From assembly GCF_014873945.1 (NCBI RefSeq), contig NZ_JADBEC010000001.1:3551001-3615000 (forward strand): a stretch of 64,000 nt of DNA, read 5' to 3'. The position numbers and the translations under genes are program-made. The stretch is from Rhizobium viscosum (GTDB lineage: Bacteria > Pseudomonadota > Alphaproteobacteria > Rhizobiales > Rhizobiaceae). The stretch's first letter is position 1, and the number at the start of each line of letters is the position of its first letter. Below the pieces are notes generated by a model that worked only from the letters and a program-made list of their open reading frames with translations, had not been told where the DNA came from and did no database searches. Shown here piece by piece: positions 17,181-24,799 of the stretch.

Positions 17181-17908
17181 TTGAGTCTGGACCCTAGGCC
17201 GCAGACGAGAGCGATGGCCGTCAACGCTGCCAGCATCGAACTCAGGGAAACAATGCGGAAAGCGGCCAGCGCAAGGCAGAAAACTGCCGCAGCCCCTAAA
17301 CCGACGGGCCAGGACATTGCCAGCAACACGCCGAGCCCCGTCGCAGCAGACTTGCCTCCCGTAAAGTTCAGCCAGATCGAACGGCCATGCCCCAACAGCA
17401 CGCCAAGGCCGGCCAGGCAAACAGTCCAGGGCTCCGCGCTTTGCAGGTCAGGTGCTGTCGGTGGGATGCCCGATGAGACTGTCGAGAACCAGAGATAAAA
17501 CCAGCGGGCAAAGACGACTGCTGCGACACCTTTCAGCACATCGATCAGGAGAACCGCCAAGGCAGGCCATTTACCGAGCGTTCTGAGTACGTTCGTTGCT
17601 CCGGTGGATCTGGAGCCATGCTCGCGGATATCCATGCCCTTGAGCAGTTTGCCCGCCAGATAGCCCGTGGGCAGGGAGCCGAAGAGATAGGCGACCGCCA
17701 GTCCAACCAGACTTGCTATCCAGAAAACCATGGGTGTACCTCGACGCTCTATTTTCAGCCCGTAATTATCTGATCGAACACGATTAAACCAGCCGTCCCT
17801 AGAATGCCACGCGCCTGAGCGGACGAAATTGTCCGCGGGAATGCCGAGATCGAATGGCGTCAGGCGGGATGGTTCCAACCCGGCATGAAAGCCTCTAGGA
17901 TGCGCGCC

Positions 17909-19417
17909 ATGCAGGGAGCGCGTTTTGCCTTTGGTCCGTTCGTGCTTGATCCGGAGGCGGGAACGCTTTTGCGGAACAACGATCCCGTTGCCGTCGGGCA
18001 TCGTGGGGTAAAGCTGCTTGCCGCGCTCGTCGGGCGGCCCGGCGAAATTCTGGCCAAGACCGAGCTGATGGATGCGGCCTGGCCGGGCACGGCCGTCGAG
18101 GAGGGCAACCTCACCGTCCAGATCGCGCAGTTGCGCAAGCTGCTGGGTCCTGCCGCTGACGGCGGTGAATGGATCTCGACGGTTCCGCGCATCGGCTACC
18201 GCTTCACCGGCGCCATAAGACAGCTTGACGGCGAGAAGCGGAAGGTTTTGGCGCTGCCGGACAAACCCTCGATTGCCGTTCTGCCCTTCGTCACCGTCAG
18301 CGGCGATCCGGAGCAAGAAGGATTTGCGGACGGGCTGACCGAAGACCTGATCACCGATCTTTCCCGGACCTCGGCTCTCTTCGTCATCGCCCGCAATTCG
18401 AGCTTCGCCTACAAGGGAAGGGCGATGGACGTGCGTGATATCGCCGGCGAACTAGGCGTGCGCTATCTGCTCGACGGCAGCGCCAGACGGGCCGCCGGGC
18501 GCGTGCGCATCAATGCCCGGCTTGTCGATACCGAAAGCGGCGATCATCTCTGGGCGGAGCGTTTCGATCGCAGCCTTGAGGATATATTTGCCGTTCAGGA
18601 TGAAGTCACCGGCAAGATCGTCGAGGCGCTGCTCGGTCGGCTGCGCCCGCTGCCGCCACGCAATCGGCCGAAGAATCTGGAGGCCTATGACCTCTGTGTG
18701 CGGGCGCGCACGCTGATGGATGATGCGCCACAAAGTGCGCGGGAAACGCAGCTGATGCTGACGCGGGCAATCGCGCTCGATCCTGATTATGCTGAGGCGC
18801 ATCGCTGGCTGGCGCTGAACCACTGGATGGGATGGGTGCATAGCGGCGGTCCAACCGAAACAGATCGCAGCGTCGCCCTGGAACTGGCGCGCAAGGCTGT
18901 GGCGCTTGATCCCAACGATGCCGGCTGCCGCTGGGTGCTCGCCTATCTTCTTGCCTACGAGCGGAACTTTGCCGAAGCGGATACGGAGTTCGAAAAGGCG
19001 ATCGCGCTGGACCCGAACGAGGCCGATACCTGGGCGGCGCTGTCGGACATTTCCGTTCTCGCCGGGCGGATCGATGAAGGTCTCGAACAGATCGGCAAGG
19101 CCTTCCGGCTGAACCCGTTTCCGGCCAGCTGGTATTATCTGACGCTCGGTCAGGCGCAATATGCCTGTCGCAACTATGAAGCCGTCGTCGAGACGCTGCG
19201 GCGCGAAGAGACCTACCGCACGAGTTCACGCCGTTTTCTGGCGGCAGCCCTTGCGCAGCTTGGCCGGCTGGACGAAGCGCGCAGCGAAGCCGAACTGTTC
19301 CTCGTTGCAAACCCGCAATTTTCGATCAGCCATTGGGCGGCGACGGAACCGTTCCGGGACGCGGCCACTCTGGCGCATTTCGTCGATGGATACCGCAATG
19401 CAGGCTTTCCTGAGTAA
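17909..19417 (+). CDS. Winged-helix / TolB-like / TPR regulator
   Basis: This protein of about 500 residues has three parts. Residues about 1-100 form an OmpR/PhoB-type winged helix (FAFGPFVLDPEAGTLLRNND, LTVQIAQLRKLLG, ISTVPRIGYRF). Residues about 115-260 are a TolB-N-like domain (KPSIAVLPFVTVSGDPEQEG, FADGLTEDLITDLSR, VRYLLDGSARRAAGRVRINA, LWAERFDRSLEDIFAVQDEV). The remainder is TPR repeats. This CadC/adenylate-cyclase-like architecture lacks a response-regulator receiver, so its input is unknown. Three ATGs (17885, 17900, 17909) are in frame; 17909 has AGGA upstream and best matches the domain start. It is divergent from plsY. Confidence 0.85.
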   Translation: MQGARFAFGPFVLDPEAGTLLRNNDPVAVGHRGVKLLAALVGRPGEILAKTELMDAAWPGTAVEEGNLTVQIAQLRKLLGPAADGGEWISTVPRIGYRFTGAIRQLDGEKRKVLALPDKPSIAVLPFVTVSGDPEQEGFADGLTEDLITDLSRTSALFVIARNSSFAYKGRAMDVRDIAGELGVRYLLDGSARRAAGRVRINARLVDTESGDHLWAERFDRSLEDIFAVQDEVTGKIVEALLGRLRPLPPRNRPKNLEAYDLCVRARTLMDDAPQSARETQLMLTRAIALDPDYAEAHRWLALNHWMGWVHSGGPTETDRSVALELARKAVALDPNDAGCRWVLAYLLAYERNFAEADTEFEKAIALDPNEADTWAALSDISVLAGRIDEGLEQIGKAFRLNPFPASWYYLTLGQAQYACRNYEAVVETLRREETYRTSSRRFLAAALAQLGRLDEARSEAELFLVANPQFSISHWAATEPFRDAATLAHFVDGYRNAGFPE

Positions 19418-19554
19418 GGCGGAGCGCCGTCAAATGGTCATCCTTGTTAGAAATGTGATTACCATTCGAGTTAAAGCAAAATAGGAAGTATTGCCGTAGT
19501 CTCTTCTCTCGTTGGGCGAAAATAAGCCTTTAAAGGTTCGACAGAGGGACGACC

Positions 19555-19983
19555 ATGAAGACGTTTTTTGCGGCTGCTACCGCAGTGTTGTTATTGCAGT
19601 TTTCTCCTGGCGCGGCTCAGGCCGCTACGCTGGTTGCCAATATCAGCCTCAGCAAGCAGACGATGACCGTCAGCGAGAACGGTTGGGTGAAGTATCGCTG
19701 GAAGGTTTCGACGGCGCGCAAGGGTTATACGACGCCGACCGGTTCGTGGAGCGCCAAGTGGCTGTCGCGCGATCACCGCTCCAAGAAATACGACAATGCG
19801 CCGATGCCGTTCGCCGTGTTCTTCAACGGCGGTTATGCCGTTCATGCCACGTTCGAACGCAAGCGGCTCGGCACGCCGGCCTCGCATGGCTGCGTGCGCC
19901 TCGATCCCGCCAATGCGGCGGAATTCTTCTCGATGACGCGGGAAAACGGTCTTGCCAATACCCGCGTCGTGATCACGCAGTAA
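19555..19983 (+). CDS. Exported L,D-transpeptidase (YkuD domain)
   Basis: This 142-residue protein has an N-terminal signal peptide (to about AQA, residue 23) and a minimal YkuD domain: VANISLSKQTMTVSENG, TPTGSWSAKWLS, and the catalytic motif with H97 and SHGCVRLD (H111, C113, R115). Such enzymes form 3-3 peptidoglycan crosslinks or tether proteins to peptidoglycan; in Rhizobiales many paralogs exist. It is convergent with fnrN (5 bp apart), with no clear terminator between. Confidence 0.92.
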   Translation: MKTFFAAATAVLLLQFSPGAAQAATLVANISLSKQTMTVSENGWVKYRWKVSTARKGYTTPTGSWSAKWLSRDHRSKKYDNAPMPFAVFFNGGYAVHATFERKRLGTPASHGCVRLDPANAAEFFSMTRENGLANTRVVITQ

Positions 19984-19988
19984 TCAGA

Positions 19989-20711
19989 TCAGGCCGTAAC
20001 CAGGCGCTCCAGTTCGTCCATATCGGGCACTGTGATATGCCGGTTGTTCTCGATGCGGATGACGCCCTGCTTGCGCAGCTTCGTCATCTGGCGGCTGACG
20101 GTTTCGATCGTCAGCCCCAGGAAATCGGCAATCTCGGCACGTGAGAGCGGCAGGTCGAAGGCCGCGCTGCTTGCCGTTTCCGGCTCGGCATGCGTGGCGA
20201 TGAGATAGAGAAGGCTTGCGACCTTTTCCTGGGCCGTGCGACGGCCAAGTGTGAGCATCCACTCCCGCGCAGCATCCAACTCCTTCAGCGCCTGGGCATG
20301 CAGGTTGTGCTGCAGTTCAGGCGTCTCCAGTATCATCCGGTCGAGCAGCCCACGGGGGAAGACGCAGATTTCCGTCGGTGTGGCTGCTTCGGCCGACAGT
20401 GTGCTTTCAGGCACGAAGGGGCGGCCGATGAAATCGGGGACGAATTGCAGGCCGACGATCTGCTGGCGTCCATCGGGCAGCACCTTGCAGAGCTTCACCA
20501 CGCCATTCATGATGTTGGAATAAGACGAAACTTCCTCGCCCTGGGCGACGATCTCGGAGCCGGCATCGAGTTTGCGGCGAGTCGAATGCTTGCAGAGTTC
20601 GCGCAGCTGGGCAGCCGTCAGCGCCCCGCAGACAACGCCGTGGCGTGCCTCACAGACGCGGCAGGTCGCCGGAATAGTTGTGTCAGGATCTTCACTGCGC
20701 GCGATGTCCAT
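19989..20711 (-). CDS. fnrN: FnrN-type oxygen-responsive Crp/Fnr regulator
   Basis: This 240-residue Crp/Fnr protein has the N-terminal Fe-S cysteine cluster CRVCEARHGVVCG (C17, C20, C28) plus C116 (EICVFPRG), matching the FNR/FnrN arrangement and unlike cysteine-free FixK. A cyclic-nucleotide-type beta barrel spans about 45-130. The recognition helix contains IETVSRQMTKLRK, whose E-SR residues read TTGAT half sites. In R. leguminosarum and R. etli FnrN activates fixNOQP/fixGHIS under microaerobiosis and regulates itself through two anaeroboxes; both are present upstream here. Confidence 0.93.
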   Translation of the reverse strand: MDIARSEDPDTTIPATCRVCEARHGVVCGALTAAQLRELCKHSTRRKLDAGSEIVAQGEEVSSYSNIMNGVVKLCKVLPDGRQQIVGLQFVPDFIGRPFVPESTLSAEAATPTEICVFPRGLLDRMILETPELQHNLHAQALKELDAAREWMLTLGRRTAQEKVASLLYLIATHAEPETASSAAFDLPLSRAEIADFLGLTIETVSRQMTKLRKQGVIRIENNRHITVPDMDELERLVTA

Positions 20712-20799
20712 GTTCCGATGCCCCGACCCGACCCTGTGCCTGCGTTTCTGTTACGTCTCGGCCCCAAGGTCTTCTATTCCGATTTCTTGTCTCTGCGTC

Positions 20800-20813
20800 T
20801 TGATCTTTATCAA
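20800..20813. promoter_or_regulatory. Anaerobox, proximal to fnrN
   Basis: TTGATCTTTATCAA is an exact TTGAT-N4-ATCAA site centred about 95 bp upstream of the fnrN start. In rhizobial fnrN promoters the proximal box mediates repression at high FnrN level. Confidence 0.85.
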
Positions 20814-20831
20814 TTCCGACCGGATTCTGAT

Positions 20832-20845
20832 TTGATCCAGATCAA
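20832..20845. promoter_or_regulatory. Anaerobox, distal to fnrN
   Basis: TTGATCCAGATCAA is a second exact FNR/FnrN site, centred 32 bp (three helical turns) from the first, as expected for the activating distal box of an autoregulated fnrN gene. Confidence 0.85.
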
Positions 20846-21256
20846 AGTTTCCTTTTTCGGCAGGTTTATTTCCCGCCTTGAAAACCATCCTGCTGCAAAA
20901 ATATCCGGCTCTATTTCGCGTTATACGAGCTATCCGGCAGTGCCGCAATTGAACGCAAGTTTAGGGACGTCGAGGCATCGCTCCAGGCGCACATTCCCCG
21001 GCTGCGGCCGTGGATCAGAACGATCTCTGTGCCGTCGAGACGGACGGTTTTGCCGTCGCGGAGACCGGAAAAGTCTTTAGCCGGGTGGCCGCTTTATGCT
21101 TCAATACGTCTCTCGGACAGCGCAAAGGGCGGCATTCCATTGCTGTTTAGGCAACACCTCCCCGGCAAATTGGCTTGCAACCGGGACGAAAGCATTGGCT
21201 TTTGAAATGGATTTGCCTATGAGGAGGGGAATCTTCATTTCCAAGAGGTAGAGCGA
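20846..21256. other. Intergenic region between fnrN promoter and acpXL
   Basis: This is 411 bp with no convincing gene. A stretch at about 20960-21060 can be read RKFRDVEASLQAHIPRLRPW, weakly reminiscent of an ECF sigma factor N-terminus, but the frame degenerates; it may be a gene remnant or chance. The last 150 bp must hold the acpXL promoter, and AAGAGGT at 21243 is the likely ribosome-binding site. Confidence 0.4.
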
Positions 21257-21535
21257 GTGACCGCTACATTCGATAAAGTTGCCGACATCATTGCTGAAAC
21301 CAGCGAGATCGACCGCGCAACGATCACGCCGGAAAGCCACACGATCGACGACCTCGGTATCGACAGCCTCGACTTCCTCGATATCGTTTTCGCCATCGAC
21401 AAGGAATTCGGCATCAAGATTCCGCTAGAAAAGTGGACGCAGGAAGTCAACGAAGGCAAGGTTTCCACCGAAGAATACTTCGTGCTGAAGAACCTCTGTG
21501 CCAAGATCGACGAGCTGCGCGCCGCCAAGGCTTGA
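21257..21535 (+). CDS. acpXL: AcpXL, acyl carrier protein for very-long-chain fatty acid
   Basis: This 92-residue special acyl carrier protein carries the growing 27-hydroxyoctacosanoate chain destined for lipid A. The 4'-phosphopantetheine Ser is S37 in [20 protein letters not shown]. The start is a GTG with AGAGG upstream. It heads the six-gene acpXL-lpxXL cluster, but a hairpin follows it, so part of its transcript may end there, giving more AcpXL than enzymes. Confidence 0.97.
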   Translation: MTATFDKVADIIAETSEIDRATITPESHTIDDLGIDSLDFLDIVFAIDKEFGIKIPLEKWTQEVNEGKVSTEEYFVLKNLCAKIDELRAAKA

Positions 21536-21559
21536 AGCAACATCATCATCTTTTTTTCA

Positions 21560-21597
21560 CGCCCTGCCGCCATTGATATGGCGGCCGGGCGGTTTTG
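21560..21597 (+). terminator. Hairpin after acpXL
   Basis: CGCCCTGCCGCCAT pairs with ATGGCGGCCGGGCG over a TGAT loop with one small mismatch, followed by GTTTTGTT. It resembles a rho-independent terminator 25 bp after the acpXL stop and may attenuate read-through to fabZXL. Confidence 0.7.
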
Positions 21598-21650
21598 TTC
21601 CTAAGTAGGCCTTCCGACGGGCTTTTTGCGCGTCGCGCCGGAGAAGACTG

Positions 21651-22148
21651 ATGCTGCTGGAATATTTCCAGATGATTGACCGCGTCGAGGCGGTGGACCT
21701 TGAGAAGCGCACGCTCGTTGCGCGCTCCGTTGTGCCGGCCAAGAGCCCCGTTTTCGAGGGGCATTTCCCGGGCATGCCGCTCGTTCCCGGCGTGCTTCTC
21801 ATCGAAACCATGGCGCAGGCATCGGGCATGCTGGTGCTGGCCGCCACCGATTTTACGTCGATGCCCTTCCTGATGTCGGTCGATGGCGCCAAGATGCGCA
21901 CCTTCGTCGAGCCGGAAGCGGTGCTCGACATCGAGGCTTTCCTCGAACATGACGGCTCCGGTTTTGCCGTCACCAAGGCAAAGATCACCAGCGGCGGCAA
22001 GAAGGTCTGCGATGCGCAGCTGAAACTGCGCACCATGCCTTTCAGTGAAATTCCGCTCGGCGATATCGTGAAGAAACGTGCCGGCGAGGTGGGCCTGATG
22101 GACGCCATCGCTGCGCAGCGGGCGAAGGCCCAGGGGGTGAGTGAATGA
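21651..22148 (+). CDS. fabZXL: FabZ-like 3-hydroxyacyl-ACP dehydratase of VLCFA cluster
   Basis: This 165-residue hot-dog-fold dehydratase has the FabZ active-site motif FEGHFPGMPLVPGVLLIETM (His in GHFPG, Glu in LLIE) and AQASGMLVLAA. In the cluster it should remove water from 3-hydroxyacyl-AcpXL during chain elongation. It overlaps fabF2XL by 4 bp (ATGA). Confidence 0.94.
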   Translation: MLLEYFQMIDRVEAVDLEKRTLVARSVVPAKSPVFEGHFPGMPLVPGVLLIETMAQASGMLVLAATDFTSMPFLMSVDGAKMRTFVEPEAVLDIEAFLEHDGSGFAVTKAKITSGGKKVCDAQLKLRTMPFSEIPLGDIVKKRAGEVGLMDAIAAQRAKAQGVSE

Positions 22149-23350
22149 GCAAGGCCGCCAATGACGTCGTGATATCAGGCATCGGCATCGTGACCTGTCA
22201 GGGTGTCGGCAAGGATGCGCATCTGGCGATCCTGACTGCCGATGCCGCACCTGTTGCTATCGTCGAAACCGAGAAGTTCAAGCCCTATCCGGTGCATCCG
22301 CTCCCCGAGATAGACTGGTCGCAGCAGATCGCCAAGCGCGGCGACCAGCGCCAGATGGAAAACTGGCAGCGCATCGGCGTTTTTGCAGCCGGTCTGGCGC
22401 TCGACGATGCGGGCTTCAAGGACGATCTGGAAGCCTGCGGTACGATGGACATGATCGTGGCGGCCGGCGGTGGCGAACGCGATATCAATGTCGATACGCT
22501 GATCGTCGACGAGGGCCTGAAGCGCAACGACCGCGAGCTGCTGCTCAATGAGAAGCTGACGACGGAACTCAGACCGACGCTGTTTCTGGCTCAGCTGTCC
22601 AATCTGCTCGCCGGCAATATTTCTATCGTTCACAAGGTAACAGGCTCCTCGCGCACCTTCATGGGCGAGGAAGCTTCCGGTGTTTCCGCCGTCGAGACGG
22701 CTTTCTGGCGCATCAAGTCGAGCGAATCCACCCATGCACTCGTCGGCGGTGCCTTTGCCGCCGAGCGTCAGGACATGATCCTGCTCACCGAAGCAATCGG
22801 TGCGAATACGCGTGGGCAATGGGCACCGCTCTGGTCGCGCTCCGAGCTCGAAGGCGGCGGCATGATCACCGGTTCGGCCGGCGCTTTCCTGGTGCTGGAA
22901 TCGCGCAAACATGCCGAAGAGCGCGGCGCGCATATCTATGCGACCATTGCCGCCGTCGAAGGCGATCGCGGCAATCGTGCTGCGGGCAATTTCGAACTGC
23001 GCATGGAGCGGCTGCTGAAACCCGCTGCCGGTCTGGCCCCCGAAACCACGGCGATCTTCTCCGGCTCGACCGGCATGCATGAGCTTGCCGCCCGTGAAAA
23101 GGCAGTGCTGGAACACCAGCTTCCGGGTGCTGCGATCCGCGGCTTCGGTGGCGTTTCCGGCCATACGATTGAGGCGCAATTCACACTCGGCCTGGCACTC
23201 GCAGCGCTCGCGATCGATGCCAAGGCCAAGGTTCCGCCCTTCGATGCCGCGCATGAAGCGCCGATGAAGGCAGGCACGAAGGCTGCCGTCGTCACCACCG
23301 TTGGACATCAGCGCGGCGAAGGCGTCGCCGTTCTTTCCGCAGAAGCGTGA
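22145..23350 (+). CDS. fabF2XL: FabF2XL, ketosynthase-like protein without the catalytic Cys
   Basis: This 401-residue thiolase-fold protein sits where rhizobial clusters have fabF2XL. The nucleophile position, TACASG in its neighbour, reads FMGEEASGV, so Cys is replaced by Glu176. The first catalytic His block (NAHGTSTP) is replaced by IFSGSTGMHE. Only the last His (GGVSGHTIEAQ, H340) is kept. This is the pattern of chain-length factors, which pair with an active ketosynthase. I infer a heterodimer with FabF1XL that sets the C28 chain length. Overlap with fabZXL shows translational coupling. Confidence 0.9.
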   Translation: MSKAANDVVISGIGIVTCQGVGKDAHLAILTADAAPVAIVETEKFKPYPVHPLPEIDWSQQIAKRGDQRQMENWQRIGVFAAGLALDDAGFKDDLEACGTMDMIVAAGGGERDINVDTLIVDEGLKRNDRELLLNEKLTTELRPTLFLAQLSNLLAGNISIVHKVTGSSRTFMGEEASGVSAVETAFWRIKSSESTHALVGGAFAAERQDMILLTEAIGANTRGQWAPLWSRSELEGGGMITGSAGAFLVLESRKHAEERGAHIYATIAAVEGDRGNRAAGNFELRMERLLKPAAGLAPETTAIFSGSTGMHELAAREKAVLEHQLPGAAIRGFGGVSGHTIEAQFTLGLALAALAIDAKAKVPPFDAAHEAPMKAGTKAAVVTTVGHQRGEGVAVLSAEA

Positions 23351-23361
23351 GGAGGACTGAA

Positions 23362-24648
23362 ATGACAGCGTCCGTTTACAAGGATCATCTCGGCCGTCCG
23401 ATCGTTGCGGTCACCGGCATGGGCATCATCACTTCGCTCGGTCAGGGTTTGAAGGACAACTGGGCAGCCCTTTCGTCAGGCACATCGGGCATTCATGATA
23501 TCACCCGCTTCCCGACGGACGGGCTTTCGACGCGTATTGCCGGCACGGTCGATTTCATCGACATCCCAGTGCCGAACGCCGTCGAGCGCTCCTATGCCTT
23601 TGCGCGCGAAACGACCATCGAAGCGCTTGCCGATGCGGGTCTTTCCGGCGATTTCAACGGTCCTCTGTTCCTCGCAGCACCGCCGATCGAGCCGGAATGG
23701 AGCGCCCGTTTCGAGCTTGCCGACCGTTCGCCGGCCGCCGACCATCCGGGCGATGCTTATGAGCGGTTTTTAGCCGCCATGCGCCAGCGCCCCGATCCGG
23801 CCTTCCATGAGGCTGCCCTCTTCGGCGCGATCTCCGAGCGGCTGTCAGACCGTTTCGGCACGCGCGGCCTGCCGGTCACTCTGTCGACGGCCTGTGCATC
23901 GGGCGTGACGGCGATCCAGCTCGGCATCGAGGCGATCCGCCAGGGCCGCACCGACCGGGCGCTGACGGTTGCGACCGACGGTTCGCTGAGTGCGGAAGCG
24001 CTGATCCGCTTCTCGCTGCTGTCTGCTCTTTCCACGCAGAACGATCCGCCGACCAAGGCGTCCAAGCCCTTCAGCAAGGATCGCGACGGTTTCGTCATCG
24101 CCGAGGGTGCTGCGACGCTGGTGCTGGAATCGCTTGAGGCGGCTGTCGCACGCGGCGCCAAGGTGCTCGGCATCATGAAGGGTGCCGGCGACAAGGCCGA
24201 CAGCTTCCACCGCACGCGCTCTTCGCCCGATGGCGGTCCGGCAATCGCCACGATCCGCGCAGCCCTTGCCGATGCCGGCATGAGCGAGACCGATATTGGC
24301 TATATCAATGCGCACGGCACTTCGACGCCTGAAAACGACAAGATGGAATATGGCTCCATGTCCGCCGTCTTCGGCGAGAAGCTGGTCGGCATTCCGGTGT
24401 CTTCCAACAAGTCGATGATCGGCCATACGCTGACGGCGGCCGGTGCGGTCGAGGCGGTCTTCTCGCTGCAGACAATGCTGACTGGCACGCTGCCGCCGAC
24501 GATCAACTATAACAACCCGGATCCGTCGATCGTTCTCGATGTCGTACCGAACAAGAAGCGGGAAGCCCAGGTTTCGGCCGTGCTTTCCAACTCTTTCGGC
24601 TTCGGCGGACAGAACGCCAGCCTTGTCATGGCGCTCGAACCGGCTTAG
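23362..24648 (+). CDS. fabF1XL: FabF1XL, beta-ketoacyl-ACP synthase II-type
   Basis: This 428-residue condensing enzyme keeps the full triad: C178 in LSTACASGVTA, H318 in INAHGTSTPEND and H355 in KSMIGHTLTAAGA. It should condense malonyl and acyl groups on AcpXL during elongation toward C28. ATG 23362 is preceded by GAGGAG; a GTG at 23347 overlapping fabF2XL is in frame but has no ribosome-binding site. Confidence 0.94.
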   Translation: MTASVYKDHLGRPIVAVTGMGIITSLGQGLKDNWAALSSGTSGIHDITRFPTDGLSTRIAGTVDFIDIPVPNAVERSYAFARETTIEALADAGLSGDFNGPLFLAAPPIEPEWSARFELADRSPAADHPGDAYERFLAAMRQRPDPAFHEAALFGAISERLSDRFGTRGLPVTLSTACASGVTAIQLGIEAIRQGRTDRALTVATDGSLSAEALIRFSLLSALSTQNDPPTKASKPFSKDRDGFVIAEGAATLVLESLEAAVARGAKVLGIMKGAGDKADSFHRTRSSPDGGPAIATIRAALADAGMSETDIGYINAHGTSTPENDKMEYGSMSAVFGEKLVGIPVSSNKSMIGHTLTAAGAVEAVFSLQTMLTGTLPPTINYNNPDPSIVLDVVPNKKREAQVSAVLSNSFGFGGQNASLVMALEPA

Positions 24649-24684
24649 AGACCCTCCTTGATTTTGGGAAGAAGTGGTTTTTGA

Positions 24685-24768
24685 CGTCATCCTCGGGCTT
24701 GTCCCGAGGATCTACTTACGTCACTCAATGACCGCTGGCAGATGCTCGGGACAGGCCCGAGCATGACG
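24685..24768. repeat. Rhizobiales CGTCATCCTCGGGCTTGTCC palindromic repeat (copy 1)
   Basis: CGTCATCCTCGGGCTTGTCC at the left and its near reverse complement at the right (GGACAGGCCCGAGCATGACG) enclose about 30 bp. Each arm also forms its own small hairpin. A second copy is at 49000-49071. It lies between fabF1XL and adhXL and may form strong mRNA structure inside the cluster. Confidence 0.85.
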
Positions 24769-24799
24769 ACGATCCGCGTGGAAGAAAGAACTATACATC

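Larger units (their letters stand above)
16355..17193 (+). mobile_element. IS5-family (IS427-type) insertion sequence, apparently complete
   Basis: It is flanked by CTAG at 16351-16354 and 17194-17197, read either as a 4-bp YTAR duplication or as TA duplication with ends one base longer on each side. The left end (GGTCGAAACCCAATCAA) and the reverse complement of the right end (GGTCCAGACTCAATCAA) are imperfect inverted repeats. About 840 bp and two overlapping transposase frames are typical of the IS427 group, first known from Agrobacterium. Both frames are free of damage. Confidence 0.92.
16229..17731 (-). pseudogene. plsY: plsY, glycerol-3-phosphate acyltransferase, split by an insertion sequence
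   Basis: PlsY transfers the acyl group of acyl-phosphate to glycerol-3-phosphate in the inner membrane. The 5' part (17194-17731) encodes residues 1-179 with LFGSLPTGYLAGKLLKGMDI, HGSRSTGATNVLRTLGKWPA and LGHGRSIWLNFTGGKSAATG, all catalytic motifs. The 3' part (16229-16350) encodes EQPLPYRLLVISGGLYVIIR and RHRANIRRLLAG to a TAG. Joining the two at one copy of CTAG gives GGC-CTA-GAG-CAA and a 660-bp, 219-residue frame, so the gene was intact before insertion. As it stands, translation of the 5' part runs 15 codons into the element (to 17147), giving a 194-residue protein lacking the last transmembrane segment. Confidence 0.9.

Noticed and set aside
23347..23361. GTG 23347 as start of fabF1XL
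   Set aside because: It overlaps the fabF2XL stop but has no ribosome-binding site, whereas ATG 23362 has GAGGAG at the right distance.
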